Shown one piece after another: positions 8,168 to 16,850 of a stretch of DNA of 63,001 bases. The translations under genes were made by a program, and so were the position numbers. Numbering within the stretch: the stretch's first letter is position 1; every line of letters starts with the position of its first letter. The notes under the pieces are model-generated. The model saw only the letters and a list, made by a program, of their open reading frames with translations, did not search any database and was not told the DNA's origin. The stretch lies in NCBI GenBank assembly GCA_965657545.1, contig CBFHOG010000011.1, positions 1 through 63,001 of the forward strand. The letters are read 5' to 3'. This stretch comes from UBA7446 sp965657545. GTDB taxonomy: Bacteria > Bacteroidota > Bacteroidia > Flavobacteriales > Flavobacteriaceae.

Positions 8168-10471
8168 TTAGGTATTTAAAACAGTCTGTTTTTGAGAAAA
8201 AGAAACTTTTTCCCCATTAATAAATGCGGGAACTTCTTCTCCATCAACTAACGTAATTTTGGAAGACGTTTCACTAACGGTGAGCTGTAAAATACTTCCC
8301 CTGAAATTAATTTTAAACGAAAAAGAATCCCACGCCTTGGGTAATTGGGGAGCAAAATGAATGGCATCATTTTTTATACGCATTCCGCCAAATCCTTCAA
8401 CAACACTGAGCCAAGTTCCCGCCATGGATGTAATATGAAGTCCTTCGTTAACTTCGGAGTTATAATCGTCTAAGTCTAAGCGCGAGGTCCGCAAATAAAA
8501 AGCATAAGCTTGCTCTACCCTTCCAAGAGTTGCAGCCAACACCGAGTGAATCGAAGGTGAAAGAGAAGATTCGTGAACTGTAAAAGGCTCATAAAAATCA
8601 AAGTTTTTCTCTAACTGATCTATGGAAAAGTGATCTTCAAAAAAATAGAAGCCTTGAAGAACATCTGCCTGCTTGATATAAGGCGAACGTAAAATCCTAT
8701 CCCAAGACCAGTGTTGGTTTATGGGTCGCTGATGAATTGGAATATGAGATGTGTCATATAGTTCTTTATCTAAAAACCCATCGTTTTGTAAAAAAATACC
8801 CTGTTTGGCATCGTAAGGAATATATATTTTTTTAGAAATTTCATCCCAGTTTGATAATTCCTCCTGCTTTATTGAAAGACGTGTTTTTACTTCATTAAAT
8901 GCATTTGCATGTTTGGAAGCAATGTGATCCAATCTTGACAGTGTATATTGTATGCACCATTTTGCTGCATAGTTGGTGTACCAATTGTTATTTACATTGT
9001 TTTCGTACTCATTAGGTCCGGTAACGCCAAGGATGACATACTGCTCTTTTTCAGTTGAAAAACTTACACGTTGAGCCCAAAAACGTACAACGCCAACAAG
9101 TACATCTATCCCTTTCGAAATTAAATAGGCAGTGTTTCCAGTGTAGCGTTCATATGAATAAATGGCATATGCGATAGCAGCATTCCTATGAATTTCTTCG
9201 AAAGTAATTTCCCACTCATTATGGCATTCTTCTCCGTTCATGGTTACCATAGGATATAAGGCAGCGCCATCGGTAAAACCTAATTTTCCCGCATTTTCAA
9301 TGGCTTTTTCTAGATGCTTGTGGCGGTAGTTTAATAAGTTCTCGGCAACAGATTTGTTTTTAGTCGCCATATAAAATGGAAAACAATAGGCCTCGGTATC
9401 CCAATAGGTACTACCTCCATATTTTTCCCCAGTAAATCCCTTTGGACCGATGTTCAGCAAGGAGTTATTTCCTGTGTAGGTTTGATTTAAGTGAAAGATA
9501 TTAAAGCGAATACCTTGTTGGGCTTTCACATCACCGGTAATTGTGATATCTGCCATGCGCCAGACATCATCCCAATGCTTACTTTGTGTTTTCAACAATG
9601 CATCAAAGCCAATTTTTTGTGCCTGTTTGGCAATGTTTAGTACATGCTGTTGTTGGTTTGTAGCTGGTTGTTGTAATGAGGAGCAATATCCCCCCATTTT
9701 TTCAACACTTGCTTTTTGTCCTGCCTTTAAATTGACTTGATACTCAAAAGCTATGCGCCCTTTTTCTTTATGGCACCGAAACGCCTTTACGCTTTCATTA
9801 GCAACATTAAAAGAAACAGCTTGATAAGTGCAAACATCAAAGTTTGATTTGTTCGTTTTTGTGTGAAGGGCTGCAAAATTATCGTTAGCATACTGTGATG
9901 TACACCTCCAAAATGGGTCATCCCAATTGCTGTCTTTATTTTTAATATGCGCATCAATGTATGGTGCCAACGAAATCAATGCATCCTTATCATGTAATTC
10001 TACGGTATAACGAATACACCCTAACTCCTCTTGGAACATCGCCAAAAACCGTTCGGAGGTCAAGGTTAGCTTGATATTATTCGCTGTAGTAAGTGTCACA
10101 CATCGGGTGTATAACCCGTTTTGCATATTCAGTTCTCTGTAAAAACGGTGAACCTTAGCGGTATTTATGTCCACTACTTCATTGTTGCATTTGAGATCAA
10201 TCCCTATCCAATTTGGGGCATTCAATACTTTAGCAAAATATTCTGGGTATCCATTTTTCCACCAACCTACTTTTGTTTTATCGGGGTAATAAACACCTGC
10301 TACATAACTGCCTTGAAATGTATTACCGCCATAGTATTCTTCAAAGTTGGCGCGTTGTCCCATGGCACCGTTGCCTAAGCTAAAAATACTTTCGGATGCC
10401 TCAACCCGTTTTGGGTTGTATTCCTCTTCAATAATCTTCCACGGATGTGGTTTTATATGGTCTATACTCAT
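8168..10471 (-). CDS. GH65 glycoside phosphorylase, probable maltose phosphorylase
   Basis: Cytoplasmic family 65 enzyme of 767 residues without a signal peptide. It probably performs reversible phosphorolysis of maltose to glucose and beta-glucose 1-phosphate. The barrel motifs STYWDTEAYCFPFY and GVTGPNEYENNVNNNWYTN are present; E488 in GPNEY aligns with the catalytic acid E487 of Lactobacillus brevis maltose phosphorylase, and the KAIENAGKLGFTDGA region follows the family pattern. The downstream gene encodes beta-phosphoglucomutase, which uses exactly this product, and the two overlap by four bases, making maltose the best guess. Trehalose or kojibiose phosphorylase activity remains possible within the family. 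Confidence 0.9.
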   Translation of the reverse strand: MSIDHIKPHPWKIIEEEYNPKRVEASESIFSLGNGAMGQRANFEEYYGGNTFQGSYVAGVYYPDKTKVGWWKNGYPEYFAKVLNAPNWIGIDLKCNNEVVDINTAKVHRFYRELNMQNGLYTRCVTLTTANNIKLTLTSERFLAMFQEELGCIRYTVELHDKDALISLAPYIDAHIKNKDSNWDDPFWRCTSQYANDNFAALHTKTNKSNFDVCTYQAVSFNVANESVKAFRCHKEKGRIAFEYQVNLKAGQKASVEKMGGYCSSLQQPATNQQQHVLNIAKQAQKIGFDALLKTQSKHWDDVWRMADITITGDVKAQQGIRFNIFHLNQTYTGNNSLLNIGPKGFTGEKYGGSTYWDTEAYCFPFYMATKNKSVAENLLNYRHKHLEKAIENAGKLGFTDGAALYPMVTMNGEECHNEWEITFEEIHRNAAIAYAIYSYERYTGNTAYLISKGIDVLVGVVRFWAQRVSFSTEKEQYVILGVTGPNEYENNVNNNWYTNYAAKWCIQYTLSRLDHIASKHANAFNEVKTRLSIKQEELSNWDEISKKIYIPYDAKQGIFLQNDGFLDKELYDTSHIPIHQRPINQHWSWDRILRSPYIKQADVLQGFYFFEDHFSIDQLEKNFDFYEPFTVHESSLSPSIHSVLAATLGRVEQAYAFYLRTSRLDLDDYNSEVNEGLHITSMAGTWLSVVEGFGGMRIKNDAIHFAPQLPKAWDSFSFKINFRGSILQLTVSETSSKITLVDGEEVPAFINGEKVSFSQKQTVLNT

Positions 10472-11151
10472 GTTAAAATTTGTTGGTATAGTTGTTCTAT
10501 TTTTGATAATGTTAGATGTGAGGCATTTGGTAAAATAAGGTGTGCTTGAAATAACTCTGCTGTCTTCCCCAGGCCTATGGCAAGCATTTGAGCCTTTAGA
10601 GCAGCCTGAATTCCAGCTGGTGCATCTTCAATTACACAACAATTTTGTGCATGTATATTCATGCGCTTGGCTGCTTTAATAAACACTTCTGGATTTGGCT
10701 TGGAATGTATTACATCATTGCCGTCGACAATGACGTCAAAAGTGGTGTTGAGCCCAAGTTTTTCTATCACAAAACGTGCGTTTTTACTAGCCGAACCAAG
10801 CGCCACTTTTATAGTATTCGCTTTTAATTCGTTGATTAGATTTTCAATCCCGGGTAAAATATCATGTGGCGTTAAGTTCGAACACAATTCCAAATAAAGA
10901 GTGTTCTTACGGGCGGCAATACTTTCTAATTCCTGCGTTGTTGGATGCACACCTGCCCATGTTGCAATTTTCAAAACAGAATCCTTTCGACTAACCCCTT
11001 TTAGTGCTTCATTATCGCTGCGTTTTAAATCATAATTCCACTCACAGGCTAATGCTTTCCAAGCTTCGTAATGAAACTGTGCAGAGTCTACAATAACGCC
11101 GTCCAAGTCAAAAATGACTCCCTTAATATTAGGCTTGATATCTAATCGCAT
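10468..11151 (-). CDS. pgmB: Beta-phosphoglucomutase (HAD superfamily)
   Basis: Converts beta-glucose 1-phosphate to glucose 6-phosphate in the cytoplasm. HAD motif I is GVIFDLDGVIVDS (nucleophile and acid/base aspartates at about residues 15 and 17), followed by the cap, motif II around ALGSASKN, and motif III/IV around VIEDAPAGIQAA. The 227-residue length is typical. Its start lies inside the last 23 bases of the MFS transporter gene, and its end overlaps the GH65 start as ATGA, so the three are tightly coupled: import, phosphorolysis, isomerisation. Confidence 0.92.
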   Translation of the reverse strand: MRLDIKPNIKGVIFDLDGVIVDSAQFHYEAWKALACEWNYDLKRSDNEALKGVSRKDSVLKIATWAGVHPTTQELESIAARKNTLYLELCSNLTPHDILPGIENLINELKANTIKVALGSASKNARFVIEKLGLNTTFDVIVDGNDVIHSKPNPEVFIKAAKRMNIHAQNCCVIEDAPAGIQAALKAQMLAIGLGKTAELFQAHLILPNASHLTLSKIEQLYQQILT

Positions 11152-12493
11152 TTTTTTCTGTGATTAATACATTGCATAAAGCTGAAATGATCAGTGAAAT
11201 TCCTGCTGCGACAAGTGCAAAAATAGGTGCATCGCCCATTAGGCCTGCAGCAAAGTTTACACCGCCAACGGCTGCTGTAATTTGAGGTAGCACAATAAAT
11301 ATATTAAAGACCCCCATACTCATGCCCATTTTTTCTGGGTCAACAACACTTGAAAGCATCGCATATGGCATTGATAAAATACTTCCCCATGCAATTCCAA
11401 CACAGGCAAACCAAAACTTCAATAGTTCGGGACTTGGAAACAAATACATGCCAATAAATCCAAAACCACCAATCAAAAGAGAGCTCATATGGATAAACTT
11501 TCTGTTAATAGTTCGTCTGGAAGTATAAAAACTTAAGATCAAAGCAAAAGCCATAGATGAAAGGCCATAAATTCCCATATTCGAACCGACAAGGTTTGAT
11601 GCTTTTTGGAAAGCTGTATTTTCTACTTGAAAGCGTGCCTGCTCTTCAAGATTTGAAAAATCAAATTGAGATTCGATTGGAGCAGGCGCTTGAAATACAT
11701 GCTCTGTTAATGCAGGATTTGCCAAACTCCACATAGCAAAAAAAGCAAACCAACTGAAAAACTGGATAACACCAAGTTTAATCATTGTTTTGGGCATGGT
11801 GCGTAAATAGCCAAAAACCTCAGAAAGCAAACTGCTTTCAGATTTACTTTTCTGAAATGCATCTAAATCCTCGGGGGGGTATTCTTTGGTTGTGAATACC
11901 GTGTATAAAATACTAGAAAGAAACACAAAAGCTCCGATTGAAAAGGCAACTTTTACACTCATAGGAATTACGCCTGGAGCAGCAGCGTCACTCACTCCTA
12001 GTTCTGAAACCAACCACGGTAAGTTACTAGCAACCCATGTACCAATACCAATAATGAGTGTTTGTACCATAAAACCATAGGATCGTTGTTGATCTGGTAA
12101 TTTATCTGCTACTAATGCTCGAAAAGGTTCCATACTGATGTTGATAGACGCATCAAGAATCCACAAACAGCCCACAGCTACCCAAAGTACGGGCGAGTGT
12201 GGTACAAAAAATAACGTCAATGAACTAAGAACAGCTCCAATTAAGAAAAAAGGCCTTCGTCGCCCAAATCTTGGATGCCAAGTCCTATCACTCAAATATC
12301 CTATAATGGGTTGCACAATTAACCCTGTTAGTGGTGCAGCAATCCAAAGCAAAGGTATGTCGTCTTTAGCAGCGCCAAGGGTTTGAAAAATCCGTGACAT
12401 AAACCCACCTTGTAGGGCAAATCCAAATTGAATTCCTAAAAAACCAAAGCTCATGTTCCAGATGTCCCAGAACCTTAAGAGTGGCTTATTCAT
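11129..12493 (-). CDS. MFS sugar transporter, probable maltose permease
   Basis: A 454-residue major facilitator protein with about twelve transmembrane segments, of the glycoside/sucrose-type group (SLC45-like). The start MNKPLLRFWDIWNMSFGF is typical; the ATG at 12491-12493 is preferred over an upstream in-frame start that would add ten non-conserved residues. Loop motifs such as GYLSDRTWHPRFGRRRPF after the second helix pair match the MFS G-x-x-x-D-R-x-G-R-R signature. In the locus it should move maltose or short maltodextrins from periplasm to cytoplasm for the GH65 enzyme. A 17-bp inverted repeat lies 22 bases upstream. Confidence 0.88.
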   Translation of the reverse strand: MNKPLLRFWDIWNMSFGFLGIQFGFALQGGFMSRIFQTLGAAKDDIPLLWIAAPLTGLIVQPIIGYLSDRTWHPRFGRRRPFFLIGAVLSSLTLFFVPHSPVLWVAVGCLWILDASINISMEPFRALVADKLPDQQRSYGFMVQTLIIGIGTWVASNLPWLVSELGVSDAAAPGVIPMSVKVAFSIGAFVFLSSILYTVFTTKEYPPEDLDAFQKSKSESSLLSEVFGYLRTMPKTMIKLGVIQFFSWFAFFAMWSLANPALTEHVFQAPAPIESQFDFSNLEEQARFQVENTAFQKASNLVGSNMGIYGLSSMAFALILSFYTSRRTINRKFIHMSSLLIGGFGFIGMYLFPSPELLKFWFACVGIAWGSILSMPYAMLSSVVDPEKMGMSMGVFNIFIVLPQITAAVGGVNFAAGLMGDAPIFALVAAGISLIISALCNVLITEKNAIRYQA

Positions 12494-12514
12494 AATTTTG
12501 TATTTTAAAATTAC

Positions 12515-12531
12515 GATAAGCAAAGCTTATC
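12515..12531. promoter_or_regulatory. Inverted repeat GATAAGC-AAA-GCTTATC upstream of the MFS gene
   Basis: A perfect 7-bp inverted repeat with a three-base centre sits 22 bases upstream of the transporter start, in the 89-base gap to lacI. On the minus strand it contains GCTTTGC, so it may overlap a -7-like TTTG element. It could be an operator for the MFS-pgmB-GH65-GH13-GH13-GH97 operon. Function is inferred from symmetry and position only. Confidence 0.4.
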
Positions 12532-12541
12532 AAAACAAAAA

Positions 12542-12557
12542 TTGAAGAAGTGTGTTT
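12542..12557 (+). repeat. 16-base repeat, copy 1 (TTGAAGAAGTGTGTTT)
   Basis: This 16-mer recurs exactly at 13792-13807 in the leader of susC. The present copy lies between lacI and the MFS gene. Both copies are in non-coding sequence of the same locus. Confidence 0.55.
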
Positions 12558-12582
12558 GTTTTGATGGGGCTAATATAAAAAT

Positions 12583-13620
12583 TTATGTTGAATGACGCTT
12601 AACAATTTCACAAGCTACCACTTTAGTAATAGGATCAATCTCTAACTCCTCACTTTCGAGCCTGTCTATAAGCAAGTTAGCTGCCTCTATACCTATTTGT
12701 GTTCCGTGTTGGTTTACCGTAGTCAGCGGAGGCACGGCATACTTTGAAATTACGCCATCAGTAAAGCACACAAGCGCAATATCGTCAGGTACAATCAAAT
12801 GATACTCGCGTATGACACGCATTGCCGCCGCCGCATAGATTTCGTTAACTGCAAAAATCGCATCTATATGCGGGGATGCTTTAAGCGTTGTTCGAAGCTC
12901 ATCCTCCAAAACAGGAAGTATAATATCGGAACGCTGTGTGTCCTCGGTTTTAATAATTAGCCCATTGTCTAAAGGTATATTCGCTTTTTGCAATGCTTTA
13001 ACATAGCCTTGAGTTCGCAACCTACCTACACTAATATAATCTTCTGTAGTAATAAGTAAGATGTGTTTTCGACCTTGTGCTAACAAATGTTCTGTTGCTA
13101 ATTGTGCGCCTTGTTCATCGTTAACAACAACTTTGTCACAACTTATTTCTGGAACAGTTCGGTCAAAAAGCACTACGGGCATACCCTCCTCAATTGTTTG
13201 GTGAATGTGGTGATAATCTTGTTTTTTGAGTGTTTCCTTTGAAAGAGAGAGGATAAACCCACCAATTAAGCTATCGGCAAAGGTTTCCATATTGATTACT
13301 TCTTTTTCAAAAGACTCGTTTGAAAGTGATATTAGTACATTATAACCGCGTTCCATAGCTACTTGCTCCACACCGCGCACCACCATAGCAAAAAAGTGAT
13401 GCACCACTTCGGGAATAATAACGCCAATGGTTTTCGTTTTTTTGTTTTTTAAACTTAATGCAATATTGTTAGGACGATAGTTATAATGTTTGGCAAAAGC
13501 CTGCACTTTTTCACGTGTTTCCTTGCTAATCTCTGGGCTGTTGTGTAAGGACTTTGAAACTGTCGAAATCGATACGCCAAGCTCAGTCGCCAATTGCTTT
13601 ATCGTTATCTTTTTTTTCAT
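12583..13620 (-). CDS. LacI-family transcriptional regulator of the alpha-glucan locus
   Basis: A 345-residue repressor or activator. The N-terminal helix-turn-helix and hinge are unmistakable (residues 4-57: IKQLATELGVSISTVSKSL, then the YRPN hinge). They are followed by a periplasmic-binding-protein-like sensor domain (about 60-345). It lies between the two divergent arms, facing away from susC, with a 213-base intergenic region holding a CG-centred palindrome. LacI regulators of flavobacterial maltose loci respond to maltodextrin-derived sugars; the ligand here is inference. Genes of the minus arm follow after 89 bases, so lacI may also be cotranscribed with them. Confidence 0.93.
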   Translation of the reverse strand: MKKKITIKQLATELGVSISTVSKSLHNSPEISKETREKVQAFAKHYNYRPNNIALSLKNKKTKTIGVIIPEVVHHFFAMVVRGVEQVAMERGYNVLISLSNESFEKEVINMETFADSLIGGFILSLSKETLKKQDYHHIHQTIEEGMPVVLFDRTVPEISCDKVVVNDEQGAQLATEHLLAQGRKHILLITTEDYISVGRLRTQGYVKALQKANIPLDNGLIIKTEDTQRSDIILPVLEDELRTTLKASPHIDAIFAVNEIYAAAAMRVIREYHLIVPDDIALVCFTDGVISKYAVPPLTTVNQHGTQIGIEAANLLIDRLESEELEIDPITKVVACEIVKRHST

Positions 13621-13704
13621 AAATCACTTTTTATGTGGTCTAAATTACGAATATTATAATTTTGAGTGCCTATAAATAGTAATATAAAAGTTATCAACAC
13701 TACA

Positions 13705-13729
13705 ACGTTTTCGTAAGTTTCGAAAACGT
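13705..13729. promoter_or_regulatory. Palindromic candidate LacI operator between lacI and susC
   Basis: Two perfect 9-base arms, ACGTTTTCG and CGAAAACGT, flank a seven-base spacer. The right half contains GTTTCGAAAAC, a CG-centred near-palindrome of the kind LacI-family proteins bind. It sits 85 bases from the lacI start and 104 bases upstream of susC, able to control both directions. Confidence 0.55.
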
Positions 13730-13791
13730 AATAGTAAAATTCGTTTGTTTTAGAAACATTAATTTAACATAAACTTTAAATACATTAGCCT

Positions 13792-13807
13792 TTGAAGAAG
13801 TGTGTTT
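13792..13807 (+). repeat. 16-base repeat, copy 2, in the susC leader
   Basis: Exact second copy of the 16-mer at 12542-12557, here 26 bases before the susC ATG. It directly follows a TAGCCTTTG sequence that resembles a -7 element with one extra spacer base. Confidence 0.55.
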
Positions 13808-13833
13808 TTTAAGTATAAACCAAAATAAACTAT

Positions 13834-16800
13834 ATGAAAAAACAGATACAAAACGCAGTCTTTTGCTTGTTGTTTTTGACCTCATTGGGGCTCTATGCAC
13901 AGCAAACGGTAAGCGGAGTTGTTACGGATGGTTCGGGAAGTCCACTTCCTGCAGTCAACGTAGTAGTCAAAGGAACATCAAATGGTGTTTCCACAGACTT
14001 TGATGGAAATTATACTATTACAGCCGAGAACGGGCAAGTATTGGTGTTTTCATCCATTGGGTTTGAAACACAAGAAGCAAACATAGCAGGTGCTACTTTA
14101 AATGTAACACTTGTGGAGTCAGCTTCAGAACTAGATGAGGTGGTCGTTATTGGATACGGAACCACAACGGTAAAAGATGCTACGGGTTCAGTTGCGAGCA
14201 TTACAGCTGAGGATTTTAACCAAGGAGCAATCGTTTCATCCGATCAATTATTGACAGGAAAAGTTGCTGGTGTGGTGATTACCAATAGCGGTGGAGCTCC
14301 CGATGCGGCCCCGAATATTAGAATTCGTGGTGGAGCGTCGCTTTCAGCGAATAACAGCCCTTTGATTGTGATTGACGGTATTCCATTAGATGTAGTAAAT
14401 CCTGCAGGCGTAGGGAACCCATTATCGCTAATCAATCCAAATGATATTGCTAGCTTCTCCATTCTAAAAGATGCTTCGGCTACGGCGATTTACGGTTCAC
14501 GAGCATCTAACGGAGTAATTCTTATTACCACCAAAAAAGGAACATTAGGCGAAACCAAATACAACCTAAGCATGTCTACTTCGTTAAACGAGATTAGCAA
14601 AAAACTAGAATTGATGGACGGTCCAACGTATGAGCGTTTTATCAATGAATATCACCCAAGTCTTGTTGATGATTTAGGATATAAAGGAGTGATATATAAT
14701 ACAGACTGGCAAGATGCAGTTTTTCGTAGTCCTATTAATTCAATCATTGATTTTTCCGTTGCTGGGGCAGTTGAAGAAAAAACACCTTTTCGTTTTTCTT
14801 TGGGACACAGTACCAACAATGGTTTGGTGAAAACAAATGATTACGAGCGATTAAGTACTACCTTTAGAATTAACCCTTCCTTTTTAAATGACGATTTAAA
14901 AGTTGACTTTAATGCAAAAGCGCAGTACGTTAATAAAAACACCATTGATGAAGGAGGAATTTTAGGTAGTGTCATTTCACTTGACCCTACAAAGCCTATA
15001 TATGATAACAACAGTGCTTTTGGAGGTTATTATCAAGGAATTGTTGTTGATAACAATACAAACCAAGCTTTGTTGGACGGTCCATGGAATCCAATAGCTA
15101 GATTAAATCAACGTCAACGTCCTGAAAAACTACTTCGTATTTTGACTAATTTGGAATTAGATTATTCGCTGCCTTTTGTAGAGGGCTTACACGCTGTTGT
15201 AAATCTTGGTTTAGAAAAAACGGATGTAGATATTCGGGAAACCTATAGCCAAAATGCTATTGCTACATATCAAACTGGTGATAATGTAGTACGATTTAAC
15301 CCTGGTGAGAATTATCGCGAAAATCAAAATATGACCAATAAAACATTGGAAACATATTTAACTTACGCCACAAACTTTGATGGGATATTAACTTCCGTTG
15401 ATGCGCAAGCGGGATACTCGTACCAAAATTTTATGAATGAAGGTACTAAGGTGCTATATCGTTATAACGAGTCTTCTGGAGCTAGGGAGGTATTGGTTAA
15501 TGAAAACAACCCTACCAATCGTTATTATTCTGATTTAAACTTGCAATCATTCTTTGGACGTGTTAATTTAAATTTTGCCGACAAATATTTGGTTACGCTT
15601 TCGGCTCGTACTGATGCTTCATCCGTTTTTCCAAAAAATGATAAATGGGCATTTTTCCCAGCTGCTGCTGTTGCATGGCGACTCAGCGACGAAGCCTTTA
15701 TTGAAAACCTAAATGTTTTTGATAACCTTAAATTACGCTTGGGTTGGGGTAGAACGGGTCAATCAGATATCGCTAATATTCCTGGGGTTGGCTACTACCC
15801 ATCTGCTCCATTCTTCCAAATTGGTTCGCCAACAAGTAAATACCTTCCAGGTGAAAATTTATACAATGCACTTCCATTTAATCCCGACCTGAGATGGGAA
15901 ACAAGCACTACTTACAACGCAGGGCTTGATTTTGGATTATTTAGTGGCATATTGTCAGGATCGGTGGATGTCTTTAAACGCGAAACCGATGACCTTCTCG
16001 CTTATGTCCCAGTACCACCTGGACAGGCATCGGCAAGTAGTTTTATACAGAATTTTAGCAGCACCGAAAGTGAAGGTTTTGAAGTAAGCTTGGAAGTACA
16101 AGCAATAGAAACCCAAAGCACATCCTTAAGCATTTTTACCAACGGTGCTTATGCTAAAACCACCATTACAGACCTAAAAGGACTTACGCTAGTAGGCGCA
16201 GGCGGTACGTTACCTATTGGAACGGGAACATTCTTATTGCGTCATGCGTTAAACCAACAGGCTGGTGCTGCTTGGGTATTTCGCCAAATATATAACGAGG
16301 CAGGCGAGCCAGTATATAATGCTTTTGCAGACTTAAATCAGGACGGTAAAATCACAAATGATGATCGTTATTTACGTCCCATGCGTCCAAATTATACCTT
16401 CGGTTTTGGCTTTAACTTTAGCTACAAGCAATTATCGTTAAGGTCAAGTTTCAGGGGGCAGTATGGTGGGCAAATATATAATGCCAGAAGGCTGACCTCT
16501 GGGTTTACCCAACGCCCAATTCCTGTAAATACTCAAGCGCTTAGCAACGTGTTGAACTTTTATACTGGCGCAGCAAATCCAATCATTTATGACCAAATAG
16601 GAAATGTTCCCTTCTCTGACTATTTCTTGGAAGATGCCAGCTTTATTCGTTGTGAGAACATTACGCTAGGCTATGCGTTTGAGCCGCTTACCAACGGTAC
16701 GCAAATTCAAGCGTCGCTAACTGTAAACAATGCTTTCCTTATCACGAAGTACTCTGGACAAGACCCAGAAAACTTTGGTGGCATAGATAATAATTTCTAT

Positions 16801-16845
16801 CCACGACCACGTGTATTTACACTGGGATTAAACTTTGACTTTTAA
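13834..16845 (+). CDS. susC: SusC/RagA-type TonB-dependent outer membrane transporter
   Basis: A 1003-residue outer membrane importer for maltodextrins. It begins with a signal peptide ending near LYAQ, then the carboxypeptidase-like N-terminal extension (TVSGVVTDGSGSPLPAVNV, about residues 26-100). A TonB-box-like DEVVVIGYGT follows, then the plug domain (NNSPLIVIDGIP; ASATAIYGSRASNGVILITTKKG) and a long beta-barrel ending in an aromatic residue (LGLNFDF). These are SusC hallmarks. It opens the plus arm and is followed after five bases by susD, with which it should form the bed-bin complex. Expression is probably governed by the adjacent LacI protein and palindrome. Confidence 0.95.
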   Translation: MKKQIQNAVFCLLFLTSLGLYAQQTVSGVVTDGSGSPLPAVNVVVKGTSNGVSTDFDGNYTITAENGQVLVFSSIGFETQEANIAGATLNVTLVESASELDEVVVIGYGTTTVKDATGSVASITAEDFNQGAIVSSDQLLTGKVAGVVITNSGGAPDAAPNIRIRGGASLSANNSPLIVIDGIPLDVVNPAGVGNPLSLINPNDIASFSILKDASATAIYGSRASNGVILITTKKGTLGETKYNLSMSTSLNEISKKLELMDGPTYERFINEYHPSLVDDLGYKGVIYNTDWQDAVFRSPINSIIDFSVAGAVEEKTPFRFSLGHSTNNGLVKTNDYERLSTTFRINPSFLNDDLKVDFNAKAQYVNKNTIDEGGILGSVISLDPTKPIYDNNSAFGGYYQGIVVDNNTNQALLDGPWNPIARLNQRQRPEKLLRILTNLELDYSLPFVEGLHAVVNLGLEKTDVDIRETYSQNAIATYQTGDNVVRFNPGENYRENQNMTNKTLETYLTYATNFDGILTSVDAQAGYSYQNFMNEGTKVLYRYNESSGAREVLVNENNPTNRYYSDLNLQSFFGRVNLNFADKYLVTLSARTDASSVFPKNDKWAFFPAAAVAWRLSDEAFIENLNVFDNLKLRLGWGRTGQSDIANIPGVGYYPSAPFFQIGSPTSKYLPGENLYNALPFNPDLRWETSTTYNAGLDFGLFSGILSGSVDVFKRETDDLLAYVPVPPGQASASSFIQNFSSTESEGFEVSLEVQAIETQSTSLSIFTNGAYAKTTITDLKGLTLVGAGGTLPIGTGTFLLRHALNQQAGAAWVFRQIYNEAGEPVYNAFADLNQDGKITNDDRYLRPMRPNYTFGFGFNFSYKQLSLRSSFRGQYGGQIYNARRLTSGFTQRPIPVNTQALSNVLNFYTGAANPIIYDQIGNVPFSDYFLEDASFIRCENITLGYAFEPLTNGTQIQASLTVNNAFLITKYSGQDPENFGGIDNNFYPRPRVFTLGLNFDF

Positions 16846-16850
16846 TTAAG

